Source of the DNA: Acidobacteriaceae bacterium
Lineage (GTDB): Bacteria; Acidobacteriota; Terriglobia; Bryobacterales; Bryobacteraceae
Length of the DNA stretch: 64,000 nt
NCBI GenBank assembly: GCA_019233755.1
Contig: JAFAMD010000044.1
Coordinates: 1-64,000, forward strand
Direction: 5' to 3'
Shown: one piece after another, positions 17,944 to 27,267 of the stretch
How the letters are laid out: every line of letters starts with the position of its first letter
Numbering within the stretch: position 1 is the stretch's first letter
Position numbers and translations under genes: made by a program
Notes under the pieces: model-generated
What the model was told of the DNA's origin: nothing
Databases searched by the model: none
The model's input: only the letters and a program-made list of their open reading frames with translations

Positions 17944-18741
17944 TTGTATTCACGCGCTAAATTCCTGGCGAACATTGCCTTGGGTGCCATCCTGCCCACT
18001 ATTGCCGGCTTCGGGGAATCAGCCGTTCCCTCCGGGGCAGCGCTAAGTGCCGGCATCGCGGAAGCGAATGCAGGAGCGTATGACAAGATGCAATCCTTTG
18101 TCTGCAGCGAGCGGATCGACCGTTTTGCCGGAAAAACAGGCGCCGGGACCGCACACCACCTGGATACAATCCGCGCGAAAGTTTCCTTCGAGAACGGACA
18201 GGAGCACTATTCGGAGGTAACCCGGGACAAGCGGTCTCTGCCGGGAATTTCCAGTGTGGCGGGCGCCTGGTCGGAAGGCGAGTTCGGCACGCTGCTGCAT
18301 CAAACAGAAGAATCTCTACGAAGTAAACCAATTCAATTCGAGAGAGAGGGCGAGATCAATGGGACGGCAGCCGCGGAATTTCACTTCGATGTTGCCGAGC
18401 AGGACAGTCCGTGGGATCTGATCGTAGCCGGGCGCCATTATCGTGTGCCGTTCCGGGCAGAGGTCTGGGTGGCGAAATTTTCCCGAGAGATTATAAAGGT
18501 TAGCCGTAAATACATTGGCGATGGCGATGACAGCCTCGCCAGTACGAATATTGCCGAGCTCAAGTGGAGCCTGACGCTGGCCCCGATAGAGATGAAGGGC
18601 AAACGCTGGCTGTTGCCCAAAGACGGCGAATACTCAGTGGAATACAAGGAAAACGGGCACCGCGAGTGGAATGAGCTCACGTTCTTCGATTACCACCGCT
18701 ATGGGGCCGAAGCCACCGTTCGTTTTAGTTCGGAAGAATAG
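17944..18741 (+). CDS. Secreted hypothetical protein
   Basis: The TTG at 17944, with GGAG about ten bases upstream, gives a protein of 265 residues with a weak signal peptide (AKFLANIALGAILPTIAGFGESA). The mature part has a Cys in MQSFVCSERIDRF and blocks such as QFEREGEINGTAAAEFHFDV and EVWVAKFSREIIKVSRKY. I recognise it as a kind of secreted protein recurrent in acidobacteria but know no function. It follows mltG by 58 bases and may be read through from that operon. Confidence 0.7.
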   Translation: MYSRAKFLANIALGAILPTIAGFGESAVPSGAALSAGIAEANAGAYDKMQSFVCSERIDRFAGKTGAGTAHHLDTIRAKVSFENGQEHYSEVTRDKRSLPGISSVAGAWSEGEFGTLLHQTEESLRSKPIQFEREGEINGTAAAEFHFDVAEQDSPWDLIVAGRHYRVPFRAEVWVAKFSREIIKVSRKYIGDGDDSLASTNIAELKWSLTLAPIEMKGKRWLLPKDGEYSVEYKENGHREWNELTFFDYHRYGAEATVRFSSEE

Positions 18742-18764
18742 CCGCGCAAGCGAAGGCGGCCGCT

Positions 18765-20144
18765 TTATTGTGCGCCACGGCTGAGCAGCATCACTTTCAA
18801 GGTGTGAAAGATGATGTAGAAGTCCAGAGCCGGCGCGACGTTCTTAATGTAGTAAAGATCGTATTCGAGCTTTATCATGGCGTCCAATTGCGAATCGCCG
18901 TATTTGTGGTTGATTTGAGCCCATCCGGTAATACCCGGCTTCACGGCGAGGCGCTGGCGGTAATAGGGGAGTTTTGCCGCAAGCATTTCGACGAATTCGG
19001 GGCGCTCAGGCCGGGGGCCGACAATCGTCATGTCACCTTTCACGACATTCCACAACTGGGGCAACTCATCAAGCCGCAGCCTGCGAATCCAGCGCCCCAC
19101 GGGGGTGATCCGGGGATCGTCAATCTTGGCCCAAACGGCTCCGGTGCGCGCTTCGGCGTCGACGTACATTGATCGAAACTTGTAAAGAGTGAAGACCTTT
19201 CCATTCAGGCCGACGCGCCGCTGGCGGTACAAGACCGGTCCGGGGGAAGACGCTTTCACGGCGATCGCGGTGAGAAGCATCAGAGGAGAGGTCAGGATCA
19301 TCCCTACCGCGCCAATGATCAGTGAATACGCGTTCTGGAACATGATCGCCTGAGGGCGGGGTCCCAGTTGCGAAGAGAAGATTAATTGCGACGGCTGGAT
19401 CTTCCCGCTGCAGACGCGGTGCATGGCCATTTCATAGGTATCGGCCGCGTCTTCGATCATGACTCCGGAGAAGCGAATCTCAAGCAGGTCCTGGACAGGG
19501 AGGCGGTTGCGGCGCTCGGCCATCCCGACGACGATACGGGTGGGTTTGAGTTCCTCACAGACGCGCCGGACATCGCCGATTTTGCCCAGGCAGGGGATCG
19601 GGAAATCGCAGGGCGATTCCTCACAGATATACCCCAGGAGCGTGTATCCGAGTTCCGGGCGGTCACCAAGATGGGCGATCACGTCGCCGAGAATGCTGGA
19701 ATTACCCAGGAGCAGAACACGCTCGGAGCGCAGGCCGGCGACGACGTATTTCCAGTACGCTGTACGCCAGAGCGGCAGAAGAATGATCACGCCCAGGCTT
19801 CCCACGATCATCAACCAACGGCCGAGCAGCAGATCGGGCCGGAGATAGCCGACGAAAGCCATGAAGAGCAGCGCGCAGCCGACGGCGAGGCAGATCTGCT
19901 GTACCAGCAGGATGCGCGAGGGGATCCTCAGATTGGCATAGAGATCCTGAAAATACAGAACCAGAATGATCATGCCGGTTACGACCAGCAGCTTCCAATA
20001 GTTGTTCTCTTCAAAGAGGTAGAACGGAAGGTCTATGTTGAGGACCAGGATGGCTAGCGTGTAGCAGGCCAGAACGAGAAGGATCTCGGAGATGAGCAGC
20101 GCAACAACGCTGGTGGGGATAAAGACTCGAAAAAGGCGGATCAC
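18765..20144 (-). CDS. Polyprenyl-phosphate sugar phosphotransferase (EpsB/WcaJ type)
   Basis: Starts exopolysaccharide repeat units by moving a sugar-1-phosphate to the polyprenyl carrier. The N-terminal half has four to five helices, then a Rossmann-like segment (RVLLLGNSSILGDVIAHLG). The catalytic C-terminal domain carries KASSPGPVLYRQRRVGLNGK, FTLYKFRSMYVDAE, DELPQLWNVVKGDMTIVGPRP and KPGITGWAQI. The length and N-terminal layout fit the sugar transferase group associated with PEP-CTERM systems, which agrees with the three PEP-CTERM proteins in the window. It is monocistronic and divergent from the Isc operon. Confidence 0.9.
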   Translation of the reverse strand: MIRLFRVFIPTSVVALLISEILLVLACYTLAILVLNIDLPFYLFEENNYWKLLVVTGMIILVLYFQDLYANLRIPSRILLVQQICLAVGCALLFMAFVGYLRPDLLLGRWLMIVGSLGVIILLPLWRTAYWKYVVAGLRSERVLLLGNSSILGDVIAHLGDRPELGYTLLGYICEESPCDFPIPCLGKIGDVRRVCEELKPTRIVVGMAERRNRLPVQDLLEIRFSGVMIEDAADTYEMAMHRVCSGKIQPSQLIFSSQLGPRPQAIMFQNAYSLIIGAVGMILTSPLMLLTAIAVKASSPGPVLYRQRRVGLNGKVFTLYKFRSMYVDAEARTGAVWAKIDDPRITPVGRWIRRLRLDELPQLWNVVKGDMTIVGPRPERPEFVEMLAAKLPYYRQRLAVKPGITGWAQINHKYGDSQLDAMIKLEYDLYYIKNVAPALDFYIIFHTLKVMLLSRGAQ

Positions 20145-20373
20145 GCGAGTTTTTCAGACCCTGAAATGCCAGATGAGTGTAGCATGTTGCCGCTTCGCAA
20201 GCCGGTTTCATGGGACTCTTCAGGAATTGACAGGCAAGACTAAACGCTAGACGCTCAACCCACTGATTTCCTAGACATTTAATGTGTGCTTCAAGTCAGC
20301 CGAACCATGCTATAAAGAAATAAGATCTTACCGGTCGCAGATCAGCGTATTGATCTCTCCACTCGGTTGCTCA

Positions 20374-20907
20374 ATGCTTCGACTCACTAAAAAGGCAGAC
20401 TACAGCCTGATTGCCCTCAAGCACTTCGCCGCGCGGCAGCGGGAGAGTGGGGAGGCAGTCAGTGCAAAGGAGGTTGCCGACACCTGCGGCATTCCGCTTC
20501 CGCTGCTTTCCAAGTTGCTGCAAAAGCTAGGGAAAACCGGCTTTCTGGTTTCCGAATACGGTACCAACGGCGGATACCGGCTGGCGCGCGACCCGGGACG
20601 GATTTCGGCGCTGGAAGTGATCCGCGCAATCGACGGGCCGGTTGTGCTCGCGAACTGTTTCACGGATAGCCTGCGTTGCGATCATTCGAGCCGCTGCACG
20701 GTGAGACGGCCGCTGAAGCGCATACACGAAGCGATCCTGCGACTTCTCGAGAGCGTCAGCATCCAAGACATGCTGCAGGACTCCGAAGATGCCGGGCAGC
20801 ATGAATCCATGCGTGACACTCTGGTAGCGCTTCAGACCAGTTCTAAGAACCTAGATCCGCACGGTCCCCTGGGGACCGGCAAAGAAATGACCCTGTTAGG
20901 AAAATGA
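20374..20907 (+). CDS. Rrf2 family Fe-S regulator of the isc operon
   Basis: A winged-helix regulator of the IscR/SufR kind. The ATG at 20374 gives [19 protein letters not shown], the usual N-terminus. Cys95, Cys102 and Cys108 ([16 protein letters not shown]) match the three Cys that bind a [2Fe-2S] cluster in this family. An open frame continues 30 codons upstream but has no homology. The stop overlaps the iscS start by four bases (ATGA), so it is coupled to the genes it should control. Operator sites are expected in 20145-20373; I could not define them. Confidence 0.9.
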   Translation: MLRLTKKADYSLIALKHFAARQRESGEAVSAKEVADTCGIPLPLLSKLLQKLGKTGFLVSEYGTNGGYRLARDPGRISALEVIRAIDGPVVLANCFTDSLRCDHSSRCTVRRPLKRIHEAILRLLESVSIQDMLQDSEDAGQHESMRDTLVALQTSSKNLDPHGPLGTGKEMTLLGK

Positions 20908-22127
20908 ATCGTATGAAATTGCCGATCTACATGGACAACCACGCGACGACGCGTATGGATCCGCGTGTTTTCGACACGATGAAGCCGTACTTCCTCGAGA
21001 TCTACGGAAACGCCGCCTCGCGGAATCACAGTTACGGATGGGAAGCGGAAGAAGCGGTTGAAAAGTCACGAAAACAGATCGCGGACCTGATCGGCGCGAC
21101 GCCAAAGGAGATTGTCTTCACAAGCGGGGCGACCGAATCGAACAACCTGGCGCTGAAGGGCATCGCGCAGATGTACGCAGAGCGCGGCAACCACATCATT
21201 ACGCAGGTGACCGAGCATAAAGCAGTGCTGGACACCTGCAAGCGCCTGGAAAAGGAAGGCGTGCGCGTAACCTATCTGCCGGTGCGGCAGGATGGCTTGA
21301 TTGATCTCGACCAGTTGCGCGACGCGATCACGGACAAGACCATTTTGATTTCGATCATGTATGCGAACAACGAGATCGGCGTGGTGCAGCCCGTTCGTGA
21401 GATCGGAAAAATTGCGAAGGAAAAAGGCATTCTTTTCCATACGGATGCAGTGCAGGCAGTGGGCAAAATTCCGGTGAACGTGGTGGCGGATGGGATAGAT
21501 GTGCTTTCCCTGAGCGCGCATAAGTTTTATGGACCGAAGGGCGTGGCAGCGCTTTATGTCCGGCGCAGGAATCCGCGCGTTCAGATCACTGCGCAGATGG
21601 ATGGCGGCGGGCACGAGCGCGGCATGCGGTCCGGCACGCTGAACGTTCCAAGTATTGTGGGACTGGGAGCAGCCTCCGAGATCGCCAAGAATGAGATGCC
21701 TGAGGAATCGAAGCGACTCCGCTTCCTGCGCGACAAGCTGAAAGACAGGCTGTTCCGCGACCTCGACGAAGTCTACATTAACGGTTCGATGGAGCACCGG
21801 CTGCCGCACAATCTCAACATCAGCTTCGCGTATGTGGAAGGTGAGAGCCTGCTGATGGGCATCAATGACATTGCGGTTTCAAGCGGTTCCGCCTGCACCT
21901 CGGCCACGCTCGAGCCGAGCTACGTGCTGAAGGCCCTGGGGGCCGGCGACGACCTGGCGCACTCGTCGATCCGCTTTGGAATCGGACGGTTCAACACAGA
22001 AGAAGAAGTGGATTACGTCGGCGACAAGGTGGTTGACGTCGTCGCGAAACTGCGCGAGCTTTCGCCGCTGTACGAGATGGCGAAAGAAGGCGTGGATCTG
22101 TCGAAGGTATCTTGGACGGCACACTAA
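20904..22127 (+). CDS. iscS: Cysteine desulfurase IscS
   Basis: A PLP enzyme that takes sulfur from cysteine for Fe-S assembly. The N-terminus [21 protein letters not shown] is typical. The PLP Lys is Lys207 in [10 protein letters not shown] and the active-site Cys is Cys331 in [20 protein letters not shown], placing it in the IscS rather than SufS group. Length of 407 is normal. It overlaps the Rrf2 gene by four bases and is followed by iscU after 16 bases. Confidence 0.97.
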   Translation: MNRMKLPIYMDNHATTRMDPRVFDTMKPYFLEIYGNAASRNHSYGWEAEEAVEKSRKQIADLIGATPKEIVFTSGATESNNLALKGIAQMYAERGNHIITQVTEHKAVLDTCKRLEKEGVRVTYLPVRQDGLIDLDQLRDAITDKTILISIMYANNEIGVVQPVREIGKIAKEKGILFHTDAVQAVGKIPVNVVADGIDVLSLSAHKFYGPKGVAALYVRRRNPRVQITAQMDGGGHERGMRSGTLNVPSIVGLGAASEIAKNEMPEESKRLRFLRDKLKDRLFRDLDEVYINGSMEHRLPHNLNISFAYVEGESLLMGINDIAVSSGSACTSATLEPSYVLKALGAGDDLAHSSIRFGIGRFNTEEEVDYVGDKVVDVVAKLRELSPLYEMAKEGVDLSKVSWTAH

Positions 22128-22143
22128 GGAGGGGTTAAAAACG

Positions 22144-22557
22144 ATGGCATATTCTGACAAGGTTCTGGATCATTACAATCACCCGCGTAACGTGGGTTCT
22201 CTAGACAAGAGCAGCCCCGATGTGGGGACTGGAATGGTCGGCGCACCCGAGTGCGGCGACGTCATGAAGCTTCAGGTGAAGGTCAATCCGGAGACCGGCG
22301 TGATTGAAGACGCCAAGTTCAAAACGTTCGGTTGCGGGAGCGCCATTGCCAGTTCTTCGCTGGCTACCGAATGGCTGAAGGGTAAGACGGTGGAGCAAGC
22401 GCTCGAAATTAAGAACACGGACATCGTGAACGAGCTCTCTCTGCCACCGGTGAAGATTCACTGCTCAGTACTCGCCGAAGACGCGATTAAAGCTGCCATC
22501 GGCGACTACAAGAAGAAGCAGACCACCCGAAGCTCTGAAGCGGTTGCGGTCAACTGA
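22144..22557 (+). CDS. iscU: Fe-S scaffold protein IscU
   Basis: The scaffold on which [2Fe-2S] clusters are built. The start at 22144 has AGGAGG about ten bases upstream and gives AYSDKVLDHYNHPRNVG. Cluster ligands are Cys37 with the neighbouring Asp39 (ECGDV), Cys64 (FGCGSAIAS) and Cys107 (KIHCSVLAEDA). The HscA recognition motif LPPVK is intact at 100-104, matching the HscA/HscB genes downstream. Length of 137 is slightly above the usual 128 because of a Lys/Ser tail. Confidence 0.97.
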   Translation: MAYSDKVLDHYNHPRNVGSLDKSSPDVGTGMVGAPECGDVMKLQVKVNPETGVIEDAKFKTFGCGSAIASSSLATEWLKGKTVEQALEIKNTDIVNELSLPPVKIHCSVLAEDAIKAAIGDYKKKQTTRSSEAVAVN

Positions 22558-22574
22558 GAAGGAGATATCCTCTG

Positions 22575-22961
22575 ATGGCTGAGTTGACTCAGCTTGCCGG
22601 AGTGGCGGACCAATCCGCGCCCTCCGAGCCGGCGCCCAAACAAATTCATGTCACGCCGAAGGCTGTGGAAAGAATTCGCAGCGCCTTCGCGCGTGAAGGG
22701 GTGAAGGGCGGCTTACGGCTCGGCGTGCTGGGCGGCGGCTGCTCGGGCTTGAGCTATCAGTTCAAGTTCGCAGCAGATCCGCGGCCGAAGGACTACATCT
22801 TCGAGTTCGATGACGTGAAGGTCTTTGTCGATCCGAAGAGCATGCTGTTCCTGGACGGCATGACGCTTGACTGGCAGGATTCGCTGATGCAATCCGGATT
22901 CGTATTTCACAATCCGCACGCGACTAAGAGTTGCGGCTGCGGCACTTCCTTTTCGGCTTAG
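22575..22961 (+). CDS. iscA: Fe-S carrier protein IscA/HesB type
   Basis: An A-type carrier that passes clusters to target proteins. The three conserved Cys are present: Cys56 in GGGCSGLSY and Cys120 and Cys122 in SCGCGTSF. About 20 extra residues precede the core (QIHVTPKAVERI). It follows iscU by 17 bases with a good AGGAGA ribosome site. Confidence 0.95.
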   Translation: MAELTQLAGVADQSAPSEPAPKQIHVTPKAVERIRSAFAREGVKGGLRLGVLGGGCSGLSYQFKFAADPRPKDYIFEFDDVKVFVDPKSMLFLDGMTLDWQDSLMQSGFVFHNPHATKSCGCGTSFSA

Positions 22962-23048
22962 CCGCCGCACGCCCAAGCGAACTGGTCCGGGCTGCCTCCC
23001 GGACCGCGCTGGCTGCGAGACAACAGGCTTATCCTCATCCTGTTTGCA

Positions 23049-23645
23049 ATGCCTATCCTTTCCAAGAATTTCTATGACTTCTTCGGTATCGACCGGAGAT
23101 TAACTCTCGACATTGAGCAACTGCAGAAGCGGTTTTATGAATTAAGCCGCCAGTGGCATCCGGATCGCTTCAGCCGTAAGAGCGCCGAAGAGCAGTCACA
23201 GGCACTCGAAGCGACGGCAATCTTGAACGATGGCTACCGTACGCTGCGGGATCCGGTAAAACGCGCGGAGTACCTGCTCACCGATGAAGGATTCCCGGTC
23301 GGCGAGCAACGCTCGAAGGATGTGCCGCCTGAACTGCTCGAAGAAGTGTTCGAGCTCAATATGATGCTCGAAGAATTGAAAGGCGGGGACGATTCTGCCC
23401 GCCCGCAACTGGAGACCGCCAGGCAGCATTTCCTGGCGTTACGAACCGCGGTGGACCATGAGCTGGAAGCTCTCTTCGCCAAGTACGACGCCTCCGAGCC
23501 GCAGAGCGAAACGGCAAAGCAGGCGCTGCACGAGATTCGAGGAGTTCTCAACCGCCGCCGCTATATCGAAAATCTGATACGAGATGTAGACCGTGCGCTG
23601 AATCCCGCAGGGGCGGCGCACGAGTCCGTTGAGGGCCGCCTGTAA
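23049..23645 (+). CDS. hscB: J-domain co-chaperone HscB
   Basis: Brings IscU to HscA and stimulates its ATPase. The N-terminal J domain begins [15 protein letters not shown] and holds the HPD tripeptide at 37-39 (QWHPDRF). The C-terminal part ([20 protein letters not shown]) is the helical IscU-binding domain. Length of 198 is a little above the usual 170-175. It follows iscA by 87 bases and precedes hscA by one base. Confidence 0.93.
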   Translation: MPILSKNFYDFFGIDRRLTLDIEQLQKRFYELSRQWHPDRFSRKSAEEQSQALEATAILNDGYRTLRDPVKRAEYLLTDEGFPVGEQRSKDVPPELLEEVFELNMMLEELKGGDDSARPQLETARQHFLALRTAVDHELEALFAKYDASEPQSETAKQALHEIRGVLNRRRYIENLIRDVDRALNPAGAAHESVEGRL

Positions 23646-23646
23646 G

Positions 23647-25500
23647 ATGGGAACTTTTCAAATTGACTTCGGCGAGAGCCGGAAATCGAAGATCGTCGGC
23701 ATTGACTTGGGCACGACCAACAGCCTGGTCGCCTACATGGACCTGACGGGGCCGCGGATTATCGACGATGCGGAAGGGCGCAAGATTGTGCCGAGCACCG
23801 TCTCGTTAACGCCCGACGGTAAGCTCGTGGCCGGCGAGCCGGCGAAAGAGCTGCTTTTGACGGCTCCCGACCGCACTGTCTATTCGGTCAAGCGGCTGAT
23901 GGGACGCGGCGTAGCCGATGTGCAGGAAGAGCTGAAGCTGTTTCCATTTCGCATTGCCGAAGACAGCGACTCGGTGATCAAGCTGAGACTTGGCGATCGC
24001 ACGTTTACTCCTCCGGAGATCTCCGCGGCCGTTTTGAAGCAGTTGAAGGAGAACGCGGAAGCCGCATTGGGCGCGCCCGTTACGGAGGCGGTGATTACGG
24101 TTCCGGCTTACTTTAACGATGCGCAGCGGCAGGCGACGAAAGACGCGGGCCGGCTGGCCGGCCTCGAAGTGCTGCGGCTGGTGAACGAACCTACAGCGGC
24201 TTCCCTGGCCTATGGTCTGGATAAACGAAAAGATGGAGTGATTGCCGTTTACGATTTTGGCGGCGGCACATTCGATATCTCGATTCTGCGGCTCCATGAC
24301 GGCATCTTCGAGGTGCTGGCCACGAACGGCGACACTCACCTGGGCGGCGACGACATCGACAATCTTCTTCTGCGAATTGCGCTGGAGGATGTTCAGTCCG
24401 AGTGGAGCGAGGATCTGACGGCGGATTCGGAAGGAGTGCAGCGGCTTCGCCGGGCAGTGATTCACGCGAAAGAGGAGCTGTCGTTCGTGCCGCAAGCCCG
24501 GATTGAGCTGGCCTACAAGGGCAAGACGTATCAACGCATGATCGATCGCGAGCTGTTCGAGCGGCTGATCGCGCCCGTCGTGGAGCGGACGCTGGCACCG
24601 TGTCGGGCCTGCCTGGCGGACGCGAAGCTGACGCCGGAGCAGATCGATGAGGTCGTCATGGTGGGCGGTTCTACGCGCATTCCGCTGGTGCGGTCCGCAG
24701 TGGAGCGCCTGTTCAAGACAAAGCCGCATACGGAATTGAATCCGGACGAAGTGGTGGCGCTCGGCGCTGCCGTGCAGGCAGGCATTCTGGCGGGCGACGT
24801 GGAAGACAAGCTGCTGCTCGATGTCACGCCGCTATCGCTCGGCATCGAAACGATGGGCGGAGTGGTTTCGAAGCTTATTCATCGCAATTCCACCATTCCG
24901 GCCAGCGCGACCGAGACATTCACAACAGCGGTCGACGGCCAGCGGAATGTGCTCATTCACGTTCTGCAAGGGGAACGCGAACTGGTGAAGGACGCCCGTA
25001 GCCTGGCGCGATTCGATCTGAAGGACATTCAGCCGATGCCTGCCGGCCTGGCGCGCATCGAAGTGCGGTTCCTGATTGATGCGAACGGAATTCTGAACGT
25101 TACCGCGCGCGATGCTCGCACCGGAAAAGAGCAGAGCGTGGAAGTGAAGCCTTCCTACGGCTTGACCGAAGAGCAGGTTGAAGCGATGATCCAGGAGTCA
25201 TTCGACAAGGCGGAAGAGGACCTGCGCGAGAGGCAGGTTCGCGAAGCGCGCGTGGAGGCAGACAATATCCTGGCGGCCACCGGAAAGGCGCAGAAAAGCG
25301 ACGCCTGGAAGGAGATGCCGGCTGAAGAACGCGCCGCGATCGATGCGGCGAAGCGCGATCTCGAGAGCGTTTACAACAGCAGCGACCATCGCGTGATCAA
25401 CGAGAAAATCGAGGCTTTGAACCAGGCGACCCGGCAGCTTGCCGAGAACATGATGAACACGGCGGTACGTGGAGCGCTAAAGGGCACAAAGGTCGATTAG
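23647..25500 (+). CDS. hscA: Fe-S assembly Hsp70 chaperone HscA
   Basis: A specialised Hsp70 that helps release clusters from IscU. The ATPase motifs are [44 protein letters not shown] and [14 protein letters not shown]. The substrate-binding part has [14 protein letters not shown] and [16 protein letters not shown]. The 617-residue length and [15 protein letters not shown] pattern fit HscA more than DnaK, as does the operon context. An upstream in-frame start at 23629 overlaps hscB and is less likely than 23647. Confidence 0.95.
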   Translation: MGTFQIDFGESRKSKIVGIDLGTTNSLVAYMDLTGPRIIDDAEGRKIVPSTVSLTPDGKLVAGEPAKELLLTAPDRTVYSVKRLMGRGVADVQEELKLFPFRIAEDSDSVIKLRLGDRTFTPPEISAAVLKQLKENAEAALGAPVTEAVITVPAYFNDAQRQATKDAGRLAGLEVLRLVNEPTAASLAYGLDKRKDGVIAVYDFGGGTFDISILRLHDGIFEVLATNGDTHLGGDDIDNLLLRIALEDVQSEWSEDLTADSEGVQRLRRAVIHAKEELSFVPQARIELAYKGKTYQRMIDRELFERLIAPVVERTLAPCRACLADAKLTPEQIDEVVMVGGSTRIPLVRSAVERLFKTKPHTELNPDEVVALGAAVQAGILAGDVEDKLLLDVTPLSLGIETMGGVVSKLIHRNSTIPASATETFTTAVDGQRNVLIHVLQGERELVKDARSLARFDLKDIQPMPAGLARIEVRFLIDANGILNVTARDARTGKEQSVEVKPSYGLTEEQVEAMIQESFDKAEEDLRERQVREARVEADNILAATGKAQKSDAWKEMPAEERAAIDAAKRDLESVYNSSDHRVINEKIEALNQATRQLAENMMNTAVRGALKGTKVD

Positions 25501-25527
25501 CCCGGCGCGCTCGCCTACAATATAGCC

Positions 25528-25740
25528 ATGCCTGGATTGACCTGGGACCATACCGAAGATATTGCGTTGAGCCTGTTCGAAGCACATCCGGATGTGGATC
25601 CGACCCATATCCGTTACACCGATCTGCATAAATGGATCACCGAACTGCCGAATTTTAAGGATGATCCCATGGCTTCGACCGAAGGCAAGCTCGAAGCCAT
25701 TCAGATGGCATGGTTGGAGGAGTACCAGGATAACCAGTAA
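25528..25740 (+). CDS. iscX: IscX, Fe-S assembly adaptor
   Basis: A 70-residue acidic protein that binds IscS and modulates cluster assembly. Family blocks are LTWDHTEDIALSLFEAHPDVDP, IRYTDLHKWITELPNFKDDP and LEAIQMAWLEE. It ends the Isc operon; the ferredoxin gene that often stands between hscA and iscX is missing. The group II intron remnant starts right after its stop. Confidence 0.95.
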   Translation: MPGLTWDHTEDIALSLFEAHPDVDPTHIRYTDLHKWITELPNFKDDPMASTEGKLEAIQMAWLEEYQDNQ

Positions 25741-26040
25741 AGTAACGGTCACAACCATTGAACGACATGCCCGCAAGAGGCTCCGTCAGTGGATGTGCGC
25801 CAAGCACAAAGTGTCCTGGCCGGCGACCAAGCAATTTCCGGAAGCCGACCTACACGACGTGCTGGGCTTAGTCCGGCTTGCCACGCGGACGCGCAGCCTT
25901 CCGTGGGCGAACCCGTGGCCCTTTCTCCCGGGAGCCGGATGCGTTAGATGCGTCCGTCCGGTTAGATGAGCGGGGTGTGAAAACGGGGCAGGAGTCAGCC
26001 GTGACCGCACAGGCGTTTTGTGCCGTTGTGCGCGATTGAA
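25741..26040 (+). mobile_element. Group II intron remnant: maturase tail plus domain V
   Basis: Bases about 25760-25912 translate, in one open frame, to the conserved end of a group II intron reverse transcriptase/maturase, with blocks KRLRQWMCAKHKV, LHDVLGLVRLATRT and SLPWAN. Nineteen bases later, 25932-25966 fits intron domain V: the lower stem pairs GAGCCGGA with TCCGGTT and keeps the AGC triad and a two-base CG bulge, while the upper stem is decayed. The next bases (GATGAGCGGGGTGTGAAAAC) are also typical of the domain V-VI region. The reverse transcriptase core and the 5' intron half are absent, so it is a dead fragment. The exact ends are uncertain. Confidence 0.82.
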
Positions 26041-26044
26041 AAAA

Positions 26045-26110
26045 GCTGAATGCCGAGTGCTGACGGCTGAAAGCTCCCGTAAGAGCGGCTGAAAGTTCTC
26101 GTAATTGCCT
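26045..26110 (+). repeat. Heptad element C
   Basis: Four near-tandem 7-base units (GCTGAAT, GCCGAGT, GCTGACG, GCTGAAA) then GCTCCCGTAAGAGCGGCTGA. The downstream part resembles what follows the plus-strand array at 11493-11527 (GCTCTCGTCATGGCTGAAA), so C and that array seem to be one subfamily. It lies between the intron remnant and the metallophosphoesterase gene. Confidence 0.7.
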
Positions 26111-26166
26111 GATAATGACTGAATATTCTTGCTTTAATCGTTGCAATTGTGTGAATTATCGCGCCA

Positions 26167-27012
26167 TTATCCCCGGCTCAATCGGATCACGGTAATCTCC
26201 GGCGGCGCACCCAGCCGCACCGGCCAGCCGATCGTCCCCAGGCCCGAATTGACGTAAATCATCGAAGTCGGCAAAGTATACAGACCTTTTGTGTATGGCG
26301 TTCGAAGCTCCGCCACATTGATGTTCGTCCCCAGAACATCCAGATTGATCTGTCCGCCGTGCGTATGGCCCGAAAGGGTGAGATCAAAGCCTTTGTCGGC
26401 GGCCGTGGGGAAAACATTGGGTGTGTGCGCCAGCAGCAGATTAAACGCGCCGGGGTCCACCAGGCCCTGAATATTCCGCAGGTAGGGTCCCTGCTTTTCG
26501 TAATCCACTCCGACTAAATTTAATCGGCTGTTGCCGAATATCAGCGGATCGGCCTCGTTCCGTAAGAAAAAAATGTCCAGTTCCCGGGCGCGCGCCTGTG
26601 CGTACGCCTCGGCTTTGGCAATCTGCTCATGGTTTCCCAAACATCCCCAGATCCCGTATCCAGCACGCAAACGCCGCAATTCGAGCAGGCACCTGTCCAG
26701 CGGATCGCCTTTTTTTGTAATCAGATCACCGGTGATGAACGCCAGGTCAGGCCGCAGATGATTGCTCGCGTCAACCACCCGTGCCAGGTCCTCGGGGCGG
26801 TAAAACTCGCCCAGATGGATGTCGCTGAGCTGCAGCATACGAAGCCCGGAAAGGTCATCTGGCAGACTCGGAAATTTCAGTTCGACTTCATTAATGCGGA
26901 AATCCTTCCGCGTAATGATTCCGAACCCGAGCGCTGCGGCGGGCGCTGCACAGGTCGCTGCCGCAAGCTTAAGAAGTTCGCGGCGCCCGGTCATGTGTCC
27001 AGAAAAGCTCAC
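26167..27012 (-). CDS. Metallophosphoesterase with Tat signal (YaeI-like)
   Basis: A calcineurin-like phosphoesterase, probably exported or membrane-attached. The N-terminus TGRRELLKLAAATCAAPAAALGFG is a Tat signal. Metal-binding motifs in order are LSDIHLGEF, ITGDLITKKG, LGNHEQ, LLLAHTPNVF and LSGHTHGGQ, which complete the di-metal site. Relatives include YaeI/YkuE enzymes that act on lipid or nucleotide diphosphates. Length of 281 is normal. No operon partner. Confidence 0.92.
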   Translation of the reverse strand: MSFSGHMTGRRELLKLAAATCAAPAAALGFGIITRKDFRINEVELKFPSLPDDLSGLRMLQLSDIHLGEFYRPEDLARVVDASNHLRPDLAFITGDLITKKGDPLDRCLLELRRLRAGYGIWGCLGNHEQIAKAEAYAQARARELDIFFLRNEADPLIFGNSRLNLVGVDYEKQGPYLRNIQGLVDPGAFNLLLAHTPNVFPTAADKGFDLTLSGHTHGGQINLDVLGTNINVAELRTPYTKGLYTLPTSMIYVNSGLGTIGWPVRLGAPPEITVIRLSRG

Positions 27013-27195
27013 AACACATTGTATCGGCTGTTCCTGAAATCGGCAGTTGATTGCTCATGGCGCGCTTTCATTTTTCTGGAGTGCGCCATCCTAATTAACT
27101 ACCCGGTTGCCCCCAATTTTGTGTGACGGTGTACAACATTTTCTCGGCTTACGGGGCGGGGTACTAGTACGCTTAAAACTTTTTAGAGAAATACT

Positions 27196-27223
27196 TTGAA
27201 ATTATCGCAGTACCTGATAATAT
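27196..27223 (+). promoter_or_regulatory. Sigma-70-like promoter for the PEP-CTERM/peptide locus
   Basis: TTGAAA at 27196-27201 and TAATAT at 27218-27223 are separated by 16 bases. The surrounding 27120-27260 region is unusually AT-rich for this genome, as expected of a strong promoter, and lies 45 bases upstream of the 27268 start. A ribosome site AGGAG precedes that ATG. Confidence 0.5.
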
Positions 27224-27267
27224 TACGTAGGAATCGGACGCGCGGAACTAATTAATTAGGAGTCAAA

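Noticed and set aside
23806..24729. 307-codon minus-strand frame inside hscA
   Set aside because: Antisense shadow of the Hsp70 gene.
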